This document shows positions 35,217 to 43,196 of a stretch of 64,000 bases of DNA, piece by piece. Position 1 is the stretch's first letter, and each line of letters begins with the position of its first letter. The DNA comes from an uncultured Ruminococcus sp. (lineage in GTDB: Bacteria; Bacillota; Clostridia; Oscillospirales; Ruminococcaceae). The notes beneath the pieces were generated by a model. The model was not told the origin of the DNA. It saw only the letters and a list, made by a program, of their open reading frames with translations, and did not search any database. The position numbers were made by a program, and so were the translations under genes. The DNA lies in the NCBI GenBank assembly GCA_910584195.1, contig CAJTYV010000005.1:1-64000 (forward strand), in the 5' to 3' direction.

Positions 35217-35885
35217 ATGGATTCAAATAAAAAAATAGTTATCGAAAAAAGAATAAACAAAACAGGAGAAAATCTAAAGAGGAATAATATGGAGTTTTAC
35301 TACGCTCCTACAAAAAAAGATGTAAAAGGCATTGTTGAATCGCTTCTCCGCGAAGGAGATGTCATAACCCACGGCGGTACTGTCTCGATGACTGAGTGCG
35401 GTATAGATGATCTCGTCAAATCACCGAAATACAGCTATCTCGACCGTTCATCCTGTCCGCCGGAGGAAGTTCCTGAGCTTTACAGAAAAGCATTCTTTTC
35501 TGATGTTTATATTTCAAGCTCAAATGCAATAACCGAGGATGGGGTACTGTACAACGTTGACGGAAACAGCAACAGGATAGCTGCCATTGCTTTCGGACCT
35601 AAGTCTGTCATTATTATTGCCGGATACAACAAAATTGTTAAGAATCTTGAACAGGCTGAGATTCGCGTAAAAATGGAAGCTGCTCCTCCAAACTGCGTCC
35701 GGCTAAGCTGCAAAACGCCATGCTTTGAAACCGGCGAATGCGTTTCGCTTAGAATGCACGAACGTCAGATTTACGACGGATGCAGCGGCGATGGACGTAT
35801 CTGCTGCAACTACCTTATTTCCGCACAGCAGCGTCATAAAGGAAGAATAAAGGTCATTATCGTTGGCGAGGAATTGGGATATTAA
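35217..35885 (+). CDS. LUD-domain (lactate utilisation LutC-like) protein
   Basis: 222 residues. ITHGGTVSMTECGIDDLV, SSNAITEDGVLYNVDGNSNRIAAIAFGPKSVIIIAG is the stand-alone LUD/DUF162 family of Clostridia. Function of this short form is not settled; true LutC works in lactate oxidation. A C-terminal cysteine group (CKTPCFETGEC, CSGDGRICC) may bind metal. First gene of a likely operon with a MATE transporter 19 bases later. Confidence 0.85.
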   Translation: MDSNKKIVIEKRINKTGENLKRNNMEFYYAPTKKDVKGIVESLLREGDVITHGGTVSMTECGIDDLVKSPKYSYLDRSSCPPEEVPELYRKAFFSDVYISSSNAITEDGVLYNVDGNSNRIAAIAFGPKSVIIIAGYNKIVKNLEQAEIRVKMEAAPPNCVRLSCKTPCFETGECVSLRMHERQIYDGCSGDGRICCNYLISAQQRHKGRIKVIIVGEELGY

Positions 35886-35904
35886 TAATTAAGAAGGTCA
35901 AAAA

Positions 35905-37320
35905 ATGAACAAAAATGAGAAAAATAATCCGCTGGGAACTGCTTCCGTATCAGGTCTTATGGTAAAATTTGCAGTCCCCAGTATTATCGGAATGCTTGTA
36001 AGCGCACTTTATAACATTGTAGATCAATTATTTATCGGACAAGGCGTTGGTACTGACGGAAATGCGGCTACAAATATTGCTTTTCCATTTTCAACCATGT
36101 GTATTGCCGCAGCGCTTCTGCTCGGGATAGGCGGCGCTTCCTGCTTTAATCTTACTATGGGGCGCGGAGACTCCAAACGTGCCGGTTATTTTGCGGCAAA
36201 TGCCATTACAATGCTTACAGGAGCAGGAATTGTTCTCAGCGTATTTACGCTTATATTTCTTACTCCCCTTTTGAAGCTTTTTGGTTCTCCCGACAACATT
36301 TTGCCGTATGCAAAAGATTATGTGGCTGTTTCAGCTATAGGCTTTCCGTTTTTGATACTCGCAACAGGCGGCGGACATATCATTCGTGCCGATGGAAGTC
36401 CTCAAATGACAATGGCGGTTAATCTTACGGGAGCTGCTGTAAATACGGTTCTCGACGCACTTTTCGTACTTGTTTTTCAATGGGGAATGAAAGGCGCTGC
36501 TGCTGCAACCGTTATAGGTCAGGCGGCTTCTGCGATTCTCGTAATCGTTTATATACGCAAGTTCAAGACAGTTAAGCTTACTTTATCACATTTCAAACCG
36601 CAATTCAGAATAGTTAGCCGAATCTGTTCTATCGGCATGGCTTCATGCTTCAATCAGCTTGCTATTGCCGTTGTACAGATAGTTCTCAACAATTCTCTGA
36701 AGTACTACGGCGGACTTTCAAAATACGGAGAATCTGAACCGTTAGCTGTAGCAGGAATCGTTATGAAAGTAAATATGATAGTTTTCTCTATAGTTATCGG
36801 ACTTGCTCAGGGAACTCAGCCTATTGAAAGCTTCAATTACGGTGCAAAAAAATATGACCGTGTAAAGGCTGCATATAAGCTTGCAATAATAACCGGAGGA
36901 GCTTTGTCAATTGCGGCGTTTATATTATTCCAGCTTATACCCAAACATATATTGTCCGTTTTCGGTACGGGCACGAAAACATATTTTGAGCTTGGAAGCA
37001 GATTTTTCAGAATATTTTTGTTTTTCACTTGGCTCAATTGTATACAGCCTATTTCGTCTACATTTTTCACATCCATAGGAAAACCGATAAAGGGCGTATT
37101 CCTCTCTCTTACAAGACAAATAATTTTCTTTGTGCCGATTTTGCTTATACTTCCTAAATTTTTCGGTATTGACGGAATATTATACACAGGTCCTATTGCC
37201 GATCTGCTTTCTGGAATTATTGCAGTTGCAATGACAGCATACGAATTTAATTTAATGAATAAATCGAAAATACAAGGTGATATTTATGATACAGGATATT
37301 TACCCTCAGGAATTCAATAA
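35905..37320 (+). CDS. MATE family efflux transporter
   Basis: 471 residues with 12 predicted membrane helices in two similar halves. PSIIGMLVSALYNIVDQLFIGQGVG at the start is typical of the NorM/VmrA-like multidrug MATE group. It would export cationic or organic compounds using Na+ or H+. Its end overlaps the start of the nudC-like gene by 35 bases. Confidence 0.92.
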   Translation: MNKNEKNNPLGTASVSGLMVKFAVPSIIGMLVSALYNIVDQLFIGQGVGTDGNAATNIAFPFSTMCIAAALLLGIGGASCFNLTMGRGDSKRAGYFAANAITMLTGAGIVLSVFTLIFLTPLLKLFGSPDNILPYAKDYVAVSAIGFPFLILATGGGHIIRADGSPQMTMAVNLTGAAVNTVLDALFVLVFQWGMKGAAAATVIGQAASAILVIVYIRKFKTVKLTLSHFKPQFRIVSRICSIGMASCFNQLAIAVVQIVLNNSLKYYGGLSKYGESEPLAVAGIVMKVNMIVFSIVIGLAQGTQPIESFNYGAKKYDRVKAAYKLAIITGGALSIAAFILFQLIPKHILSVFGTGTKTYFELGSRFFRIFLFFTWLNCIQPISSTFFTSIGKPIKGVFLSLTRQIIFFVPILLILPKFFGIDGILYTGPIADLLSGIIAVAMTAYEFNLMNKSKIQGDIYDTGYLPSGIQ

Positions 37321-38113
37321 TCAATATTTCCCGAACGCCGAACCCGATGAAAACAGTTATATTATGTGCTTTAACGGCAATAAGGTGCTTTGCGATATAA
37401 ATTCAGACAGTCTTTTCCCAACGATCTCGCAGCTGAAAGCTTCCACGGATATTATATATCTTTTTTCTGTCGGAGACGTTAAATACTTCCTTGCATTGAA
37501 TTATTCATCGGCAGAAGAAAAATTTTCTGAGATATGCATTAAAAAACTGAGACATGAAAAATATGAAATGCGTGATAAACTGTTCGCACTTTTTACTTCC
37601 TATCATCTTTATAAGTGGTATATTTCCAGCCGATTCTGCGGCGAATGCGGAGGAAAAACAGTTCCATGCACAAGAGAACGCGCTCTGCTTTGTACAGGAT
37701 GCGGAGAGCTGATTTACCCAAGAATAAATCCTGCCGTTATAGTCGGAATAATAAACGGAAACAGTATCCTTGTAACACGATATGTAAAAAGCCGAGGTGT
37801 TGAAAGCGATGCGCTTGTGGCCGGTTACATGGAAATAGGCGAAACTCCTGAAGATACTGTTCGCCGCGAGGTTATGGAAGAAGTCGGATTAAATGTCAAG
37901 AACATCCGTTACTACAAATCTCAGCCCTGGGGATACTCCTCAGGGCTGCTGCTCGGATTTTTCTGTGATGTTGACGGCTGTGCAGAAGTAAAACTTGAAG
38001 AAGATGAACTGAGTACGGCAAAATGGGTAAAATATCAAGACATTCAAGGGCAGCCTGACGATTTAAGTCTTACACACGAAATGATGATATTTTTCAAAAA
38101 TCAGAATTCGTAA
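37286..38113 (+). CDS. nudC: NADH pyrophosphatase (NudC-like Nudix hydrolase)
   Basis: 275 residues from the ATG at 37286 with site AAGGTG; an ATG 9 bases upstream is less well placed. Zinc ribbon C118/C121/C136/C139 followed by the Nudix box GYMEIGETPEDTVRREVMEEVGL at about 180-202 and the downstream SQPWGYSSGLLLGF typical of NudC (SQPWPFP in E. coli). It hydrolyses NADH and possibly removes NAD caps from RNA. It is translationally linked to the MATE gene and converges on the GH25 gene with a 13-base overlap. Confidence 0.92.
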   Translation: MIQDIYPQEFNNQYFPNAEPDENSYIMCFNGNKVLCDINSDSLFPTISQLKASTDIIYLFSVGDVKYFLALNYSSAEEKFSEICIKKLRHEKYEMRDKLFALFTSYHLYKWYISSRFCGECGGKTVPCTRERALLCTGCGELIYPRINPAVIVGIINGNSILVTRYVKSRGVESDALVAGYMEIGETPEDTVRREVMEEVGLNVKNIRYYKSQPWGYSSGLLLGFFCDVDGCAEVKLEEDELSTAKWVKYQDIQGQPDDLSLTHEMMIFFKNQNS

Positions 38114-38784
38114 TCTCTGATCACTGTTTTACCGTCTATTATTACGGAGATCTTGTGTTTCTGCGGTTCGTCTTTAGTATATCCGTTTAGGCCTGCTTCA
38201 CGTATAATTTTAGGATAATCCTCATACGCTTCGTTGAGGTCTACATTTCCGCTGATACCATTTATTTTACCCGTTGATGATTTCTGCCACATTCCGTACT
38301 CAACGCTCACATCAGGTTTTCGGCTGTAATCGGCTATCCAAAGAGCGTATTTGCGGCGAATATCGTCTTCTGTATATGTCTTGAAAATATCGGCAGACAT
38401 ATAAAGTCCAGCAAAATAACCTGCGGATTCAAGAGTGCCTATAAACGTACGTATTATTGAACTTACAGCCGCTTTTCCCAATGCGAGTATCCTGCTGTCT
38501 TCAACATCATAGTAGATCGGATATTCAAAGCGTTTGCCGCGAATCACTTCAAGACATGCCTCTGCTTCCCGTTTAGCGTCTTCAGCTGATTTCGCATAGC
38601 TGAACCAGTACGCTCCGCATGGTATGCCCGCTGATGTACATCCAATGTAATTTTCTGAAAATTTATCGTCTGCCTGAGAAGCAAAACGACCGTAACCTGC
38701 TCTTATTATTGCAAAATCCGTTTTAACACGTTTCCAGTCAATATTTCCCTGCCATTCCGAAACATCAATTCCGTTTTTTATCAT
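38101..38784 (-). CDS. GH25 lysozyme-like muramidase
   Basis: 227 residues from the ATG at 38784 (site GGAGGTG; an ATG 24 bases upstream lacks one). GIDVSEWQGNIDW at the start and the catalytic YYDVED (D93, E95) are the GH25 signature; YGMWQKSSTGKINGISGNVDLN closes the barrel. It would cut the MurNAc-GlcNAc bond. No signal peptide is visible, so export would need a holin or other route, or the protein acts after lysis. A short C-terminal extension (KISVIIDGKTVIRDYEF) is extra. Confidence 0.9.
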   Translation of the reverse strand: MIKNGIDVSEWQGNIDWKRVKTDFAIIRAGYGRFASQADDKFSENYIGCTSAGIPCGAYWFSYAKSAEDAKREAEACLEVIRGKRFEYPIYYDVEDSRILALGKAAVSSIIRTFIGTLESAGYFAGLYMSADIFKTYTEDDIRRKYALWIADYSRKPDVSVEYGMWQKSSTGKINGISGNVDLNEAYEDYPKIIREAGLNGYTKDEPQKHKISVIIDGKTVIRDYEF

Positions 38785-38893
38785 AACAGCACCTCCAAAA
38801 GTTTTCAAAACATTATATGCAGTCGCTTCGTCAAATGATAATTGATCAAATCTGTATCTGATAATGCAGAAACTGTAACGTATGTCTTTTGCT

Positions 38894-39058
38894 TTAAATT
38901 TCTTCCCTTTCAGGATGTTTTATCTTTCGTGAATATTTTTGTTTTTGCTCCGCAACGCGTGTAACGGGATTCAATCCGTTCCAGTCACGCCGTTTGGCGG
39001 CATCAAGTTTCTTGCGAGCTTTTTTGCTCATTTTTTCGTATGGTACAAACTTCTCCAA
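38894..39058 (-). CDS. Small conserved-type protein downstream of rtcB
   Basis: 54 residues from a TTG start, with GGGAGG well placed before it inside the rtcB end. Reads MEKFVPYEKMSKKARKKLDA then RRDWNGLNPVTRV and KYSRKIK; very basic. I recognise the pattern VPYEKMSKK...WNGLNPVTR as a small protein family common in Firmicutes, without known function. It starts 3 bases after the rtcB stop, so the two are coupled; a role with RNA is possible because of its charge. Confidence 0.72.
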   Translation of the reverse strand: MEKFVPYEKMSKKARKKLDAAKRRDWNGLNPVTRVAEQKQKYSRKIKHPEREEI

Positions 39059-39061
39059 AGC

Positions 39062-40267
39062 CTATTCCTCCCCTGCCTTAAAGTTGTATATAGGTTTGAT
39101 AATATCAAGTATCTCAGCAGTATCGCCGATATTTCCAAGTATGTCGTCTATTGACTTGTATGCCATAGGACACTCGTCAAGAGTCTGTGAATTTACGGAT
39201 GTGGTATATATACCGTTCATCTGCTTTTTATACTCGCTGACAGTGAAGCTCATCTTGGCCTTTGCGCGTGACATAATACGTCCCGCACCGTGAGGAGCTG
39301 AACAGTTCCAGTCGGGATTTCCCCTGCCCCGGCATATCAGACTCCCGTCTCTCATGTTTATGGGGATAAGCAGACGTTCTCCTGATTTTGCTGAAACCGC
39401 GCCTTTTCTAAGTATCATCTCATCCGTGTCGATGTAATTGTGAACAGTCGTGAATCGGTCGGTTACGTGCAATCCCATTCCCTTTATTATTTCATCGATC
39501 ATTGCTTGACGGTTTAGCATTGCAAACTCCTGAACGATTTTCATATCGTGGATATACTGCTCAAAAAGCTCGCCTTCCGTATATGCGAGATGTTTCGGAA
39601 CATCAGTTCGCTTTGTGGATTTCAGCTTTTTTTTCTCAGTCTCTATCTGCTTTTGCCTGCCTTCTGATTTTAATTGTGCAATAAGTTTCTGAACATCTTC
39701 ATCAGAGCTTTTATTCAGTCGCTTATACGCTTCCTCCTGATAATATTTCGCTGTCTCAACTCCAAGATGACGCGAGCCTGAGTGAACTACTATATACAGC
39801 TGACCATCGCTTCCTTTGTCTGCTTCAATAAAATGATTTCCTCCTCCGAGAGTTCCTATGCTATGTTCTGCTCTGTGAGGATTTATGTGCTTATAGCAGT
39901 AAAGCTTTTTCAGGTCAATCTGCGATGTATACCTGTGCGGAGTTTTGCGTATGTCAAATCCCGATGGAATCCTATCATAAATCAGTTTATCAAGCTTTTG
40001 CATTTCAATATGCCTTTCCTTGAGAACTATAGTTTCCATTCCGCAGCCAATGTCAACTCCCACAAGATTCGGCACAACTTTATCTGTTATAGTCATAGTT
40101 GTTCCGATCGTACATCCTGCGCCGGCATGAACATCGGGCATAATACGTATCTTTGAACCCTTACTCATGGATTGACTGCAAAGCTCTATTATCTGTGCGA
40201 TAGCGCTTTCATCAATAATATCTGTAAACACCTTTGCCGAATTGTACTTTCCGTTTAAAATAATCAT
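39062..40267 (-). CDS. rtcB: RtcB RNA ligase
   Basis: 401 residues from the ATG at 40267 (site GAAAGGA). Signatures: VDIGCGMETI (D72, C75, metal), GNHFIEAD, VVHSGSRHLG, and the GMP-binding histidine in SAPHGAGRIMSR. RtcB joins 2',3'-cyclic phosphate or 3'-phosphate ends to 5'-OH ends, repairing cleaved tRNA or rRNA. It is shorter than the E. coli form type but complete for the clostridial group. There is no RtcR/sigma-54 control; instead a leader with a peptide and terminator precedes it. Confidence 0.94.
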   Translation of the reverse strand: MIILNGKYNSAKVFTDIIDESAIAQIIELCSQSMSKGSKIRIMPDVHAGAGCTIGTTMTITDKVVPNLVGVDIGCGMETIVLKERHIEMQKLDKLIYDRIPSGFDIRKTPHRYTSQIDLKKLYCYKHINPHRAEHSIGTLGGGNHFIEADKGSDGQLYIVVHSGSRHLGVETAKYYQEEAYKRLNKSSDEDVQKLIAQLKSEGRQKQIETEKKKLKSTKRTDVPKHLAYTEGELFEQYIHDMKIVQEFAMLNRQAMIDEIIKGMGLHVTDRFTTVHNYIDTDEMILRKGAVSAKSGERLLIPINMRDGSLICRGRGNPDWNCSAPHGAGRIMSRAKAKMSFTVSEYKKQMNGIYTTSVNSQTLDECPMAYKSIDDILGNIGDTAEILDIIKPIYNFKAGEE

Positions 40268-40322
40268 ATGTTTTCCTTTCATATCAGTGCCTGCTGTTAC
40301 GTGAAGCTTTCACTGCCGTCAC

Positions 40323-40355
40323 AAAAAAAGCACCTCCGCATAAACGCAGAAGTGC
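40323..40355 (-). terminator. Intrinsic terminator in the rtcB leader (attenuator)
   Basis: GCACTTCTGCG/TGCGGAGGTGC stem with a TTTA loop, then seven T on the minus strand. It lies between the only clear promoter and the rtcB start, so rtcB transcription must read through it. Confidence 0.78.
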
Positions 40356-40382
40356 ATTATATCGCAATATATGAGAAATCAC

Positions 40383-40466
40383 TCAAATACAGCAGTATTG
40401 CAGGCAAACTTCTTGCTTATGACTTATGTATTTCGTTGTCGGATAAAAGTATTTTTTTGTGAACAT
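40383..40466 (-). CDS. Leader peptide upstream of rtcB (27 residues)
   Basis: ATG at 40466 after AAAGGACGGTGA. Reads MFTKKYFYPTTKYISHK and QEVCLQYCCI, then TGA. It has four tyrosines and three cysteines, the latter close to the stop. It ends about 28 bases before the terminator hairpin. Position between promoter and attenuator suggests a ribosome-stalling leader, but a chance reading frame is not excluded. Confidence 0.5.
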   Translation of the reverse strand: MFTKKYFYPTTKYISHKQEVCLQYCCI

Positions 40467-40500
40467 GAAGCTCACCGTCCTTTCGATTAATATATTTGGG

Positions 40501-40529
40501 ATTATAACATACTTTTACATATTTGTCAA
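40501..40529 (-). promoter_or_regulatory. rtcB leader promoter
   Basis: TTGACA, 17 bases, TATAAT on the minus strand; transcript start near 40494, giving a 5' leader of about 230 bases. Confidence 0.82.
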
Positions 40530-40608
40530 GCATGTTAAAAAAATTTTTAAGACATTTCTAATAATAATTAATTTAAACCTTAAACTTGAGATATAGATTC
40601 GACATAAT

Positions 40609-40768
40609 AGACCTCCTCGGAAACTAAAACGCACTATCTGACTTGTCTTTTTGCGTTTTGCTTTGTCAGCTTTTCTTGCAATACATACAGTATTCCTGCA
40701 AAAACCTGACTTTGCAAAACACAAAGATCCCTGCGCCATACAGCACATTTTAGTTTCCGAGGAAGTCT
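40609..40768. mobile_element. MITE-like element, near-perfect 21-bp inverted ends
   Basis: 160 bases bounded by AGACCTCCTCGGAAACTAAAA and the reverse complement of AGACTTCCTCGGAAACTAAAA (20 of 21 match). No coding capacity. The interior is T- and C-rich with further short complementarities. Flanks are AT-rich (ATAAT / AATAAG), so any short target duplication is unclear. It lies between the divergent rtcB leader and a hypothetical gene. Confidence 0.68.
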
Positions 40769-40810
40769 AATAAGAACCTCATAGTAAAAATTGCAAACGG
40801 AGATGATAAA

Positions 40811-41323
40811 GTGTTTTTTATACTTTTATTTATAGGGTTATTTTTCTTATTCATTACATATGCAGCTGCGCCTATTGAAAGCAGAGTGAAAGGTAAATTT
40901 GTTTCCGGAATGCCCGGATTCGGAGGGTTGTTTATTGCCTTGGCGTTTTTAATTACGCCGCATAAGTGGCTTGCTATCCTATGTTTGGCGGACTGGAAAA
41001 TACTTTATTTCTTTTTTATAGTCGTTCCTAACGCTATATTACATCAAAAAGAAATTAAAAATCGTCCACTCCCCCAAAAAATAAACAATGAGCCAATTAT
41101 AATGCGCACTAAATATAAACATAATTATAATGAAATTTTTGAACCCAATAAAAATTTTGAACATGTACATGCTGTATGTTACTATGCTATTTCCGAAAGT
41201 GATCGAACATATGCTTTGTTAAGCTTAGATGTGAATTTTAAAATATTAAAAAAAGATTATTTTCATACAGTAGAAAAATGCAGAGATTCAGTCGAAAAAA
41301 ACATAAAATGGATATATATGTAA
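40811..41323 (+). CDS. Hypothetical protein with two N-terminal membrane helices
   Basis: 170 residues from a GTG start (site GGAGATG). Helices at about 1-21 and 33-70 (hydrophobic stretch GGLFIALAFLI and WLAILCLADWKILYFFFIVV), then a soluble tail with many Tyr, Asn and His. I recognise no family. Codon use is more AT-rich than neighbours, which with the adjacent MITE-like element hints at acquired DNA. Confidence 0.55.
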   Translation: MFFILLFIGLFFLFITYAAAPIESRVKGKFVSGMPGFGGLFIALAFLITPHKWLAILCLADWKILYFFFIVVPNAILHQKEIKNRPLPQKINNEPIIMRTKYKHNYNEIFEPNKNFEHVHAVCYYAISESDRTYALLSLDVNFKILKKDYFHTVEKCRDSVEKNIKWIYM

Positions 41324-41427
41324 TATTATTAATCAAACCTGATTAAAAAATATTCAGCATATATATTGACAATATTGCGAAAATAAAGTAAAATATAATT
41401 ATATTGATAATGAAAGAATGATATATA

Positions 41428-42267
41428 ATGAAAAAAATAGTAACCATTCAGGATATTTCCTGTTTCGGAAAATGTTCGCTTACCGTTGCTCTGCCAATAA
41501 TTTCTGCAATGGGGATAGAGACGGCAGTTATCCCAACCGCTGTACTCTCCACACATACAGGCGGCTTCACAAACTATACTTTTCATGATCTCTCCGATGA
41601 TATTACTGACATTGCCAATCACTGGAAATCTCTTAATCTGCATTTTGATGCTATCTATACAGGTTATCTCGGATCAGCGTCACAGATAAAAATAGTTTCT
41701 GATTTTTTTGACCGCTTCAAAACATCTGATAATTTTATCGTAGTAGATCCTGTTCTTGGTGATCATGGTAAACTTTATGCAGGTTTTACGGACAAATTTG
41801 TTGCCAACATGCGTAAGCTCTGTGCCAAAGCTGATTACATTATGCCAAATATGACCGAAGCATGCTTGTTGCTCGGTTTACCTTATACGGAAAATTATAA
41901 CAAAAATTTTGTCAAAGAAACGCTTGAAAAGCTTTCCAAACTCGGTTGCCATATTCCAATACTGACAGGAGTTCGTTTTGATGAAAAATACGAAGGTGCA
42001 GCTGCTTACGATCCCGAGAAAGACGAGTATTTCTTCTCTTTCGATAAACATGTAAACCGCCGTCTGCATGGTACGGGAGATATTTTCGCAAGTGTTTTCA
42101 CAGGAGCGATAACTTTGAATAAATCAGTTCAGGAATCACTTGATATAGCAGTTAAGTTTATTGCAGATTGTATTGAAGCTACCATTCCATGTGCCGATGA
42201 AATGTGGTACGGAAGCTGCTTTGAAGTTTGTCTCGGAAAGCTCATTGATTATACAAAACAGCAGTGA
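41428..42267 (+). CDS. pdxK: Pyridoxamine/pyridoxal kinase
   Basis: 279 residues of the ribokinase-like PdxK/PdxY group: IQDISCFGKCSLTVALPIISAMG, VVDPVLGDHGKLY, MPNMTEACLLLG and the catalytic GTGDIFASVFTGA. It phosphorylates pyridoxal or pyridoxamine for PLP salvage. A promoter with TTGACA (41366) and TAAAAT (41389), 17 bases apart, lies just upstream. Monocistronic. Confidence 0.92.
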   Translation: MKKIVTIQDISCFGKCSLTVALPIISAMGIETAVIPTAVLSTHTGGFTNYTFHDLSDDITDIANHWKSLNLHFDAIYTGYLGSASQIKIVSDFFDRFKTSDNFIVVDPVLGDHGKLYAGFTDKFVANMRKLCAKADYIMPNMTEACLLLGLPYTENYNKNFVKETLEKLSKLGCHIPILTGVRFDEKYEGAAAYDPEKDEYFFSFDKHVNRRLHGTGDIFASVFTGAITLNKSVQESLDIAVKFIADCIEATIPCADEMWYGSCFEVCLGKLIDYTKQQ

Positions 42268-42320
42268 TTATCTATAACCGCAGATGCTGTCCCCCACCTC
42301 ATAGGCGCCGAACATCTTTA

Positions 42321-42392
42321 GATTCAGTCGGAGATATGATCTCCGACTGAATCCGGCTTACGATAGTAAGCCGTCTGCTTTTTGAAAGCAGA
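42321..42392. repeat. Three adjoining hairpins
   Basis: Three perfect inverted repeats lie end to end without a gap: a 15-bp stem (42321-42353, loop ATG), an 8-bp stem CGGCTTAC/GTAAGCCG (42354-42373, loop GATA) and an 8-bp stem TCTGCTTT/AAAGCAGA (42374-42392, loop TTG). No T-run follows, so it is not a normal terminator. It follows the pyridoxamine kinase gene by 53 bases. Confidence 0.7.
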
Positions 42393-42527
42393 GCTTTGAA
42401 TCATGCTATTATTCATTTAAGTGTTGTAAAATAGTCTCTCTATTAAATTTCTTTTGACCGTTTATAAAATATTGTTATATTTATGAAGCAATTTCCAATT
42501 TATTTACTTATTGAAACTGTTTTTCTA

Positions 42528-42556
42528 TTGACTTTTTTTAAAATTTATGGTATAAT
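42528..42556 (+). promoter_or_regulatory. Promoter upstream of the tRNA-Leu gene
   Basis: TTGACT, 17 bases, TATAAT. It starts a leader of about 150 bases before the tRNA. The leader (42563-42709) shows no gene; a weaker pair TTGCAA/TATTAA inside it could be a nearer promoter. Confidence 0.7.
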
Positions 42557-42709
42557 ATTTTTTGTAGTATTTATGTATTCTGAAATTACAACTTGCATAA
42601 TCATATTAATTACAATGTTGCAACGGAATAATACCAATTGTATTAATAATCTTTTTTGATTTCTGTTCAACAACCGTTTTTCATTTCAAAAGTGATAAAA
42701 ATTAAATTT

Positions 42710-43035
42710 GCCGCTGTGGTGGAATAGGCAGACACAAGGGACTTTAATGTTTGCACGTACACATATGTACGTCTGCGATTAGTTCGCAGAGAGTGCTTGC
42801 GGAGAAATCTGCAAAGTAGAAGTCGGCTAAAACGGCGAAGGCGCAAACAGAACGCCGTGCTAACTCGTAAGAGTGAGTGTAGAGACTTTACACCGACTAC
42901 CTAAGTTCGAAAGGATATGGTAAAGACCAAGTCCGGACTACAACATACGATTTTGTATGGCTATGGTGACATAGAGTAGTAAGAAAATCCCTCGCTGGCG
43001 ACAGCGTACCGGTTCAAGTCCGGTCAGCGGCACCA
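42710..43035 (+). tRNA. tRNA-Leu(UAA), interrupted by a group I intron
   Basis: Exons 42710-42744 and 42984-43035. Acceptor stem GCCGCTG/CAGCGGC is perfect, D stem GTG/CAC, anticodon stem AGGGA/TCCCT, spliced loop CTTAAAA with anticodon TAA, a long variable arm CGCTG-GCGA-CAGCG as in class II leucine tRNAs, T stem ACCGG/CCGGT with loop TTCAAGT, discriminator A and encoded CCA. The 239-base insert falls between anticodon bases U34 and A35. Standard tRNA finders may miss the gene because the insert is far longer than they allow. Confidence 0.93.
42745..42983 (+). ncRNA. Group I intron (tRNA-Leu type, IC3-like)
   Basis: Helices seen by eye in canonical order. P1: exon end with GAGTGC (42791-42796), giving a U.G pair at the 5' splice site. 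P2: TTGCGGA/TCTGCAA with GAAA loop (42797-42814). P3: GTCGG (42822-42826)/CCGAC (42893-42897). P5: ACGGCG/CGCCGT (42832-42858). P6: ACTC/GAGT with GTAA loop (42863-42874). P7: GACTT (42884-42888)/AAGTC (42929-42933). P9: CATAC/GTATG, and P9.1: CTATG-GTGA-CATAG (42961-42974). The last base is G (42983). The R and S core segments resemble those of cyanobacterial tRNA-Leu introns. No endonuclease gene. Confidence 0.92.
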
Positions 43036-43067
43036 TATTTGTGGAGCAAAACAGATGCCCGCCCATT

Positions 43068-43092
43068 AAAACTCGTATCTACGAGTTTTTTT
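43068..43092 (+). terminator. tRNA-Leu transcript terminator
   Basis: Stem ACTCGT/ACGAGT with flanking A and T runs ending TTTTTTT, 33 bases after the CCA end. Confidence 0.82.
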
Positions 43093-43196
43093 GACAGTTA
43101 TGTGGCGAAAAATATTAAGCCGCAACCATTGTTTTTTGTAATTTTTACAATTAAATGAGATTCGAATCCTACACAAATAAAATTATGGAAAAATTC

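Noticed and set aside
42710-43035. Considered as a prophage or IS insertion into a tRNA
   Set aside because: The insert has no coding capacity, no repeats at its ends, and folds as a group I intron with an exact anticodon junction.
43155-43180. ATTCGAATCCT-like T-arm fragment after the tRNA, considered as an attachment site or tRNA remnant
   Set aside because: Too short, no acceptor or anticodon parts, and no integrase in the window.
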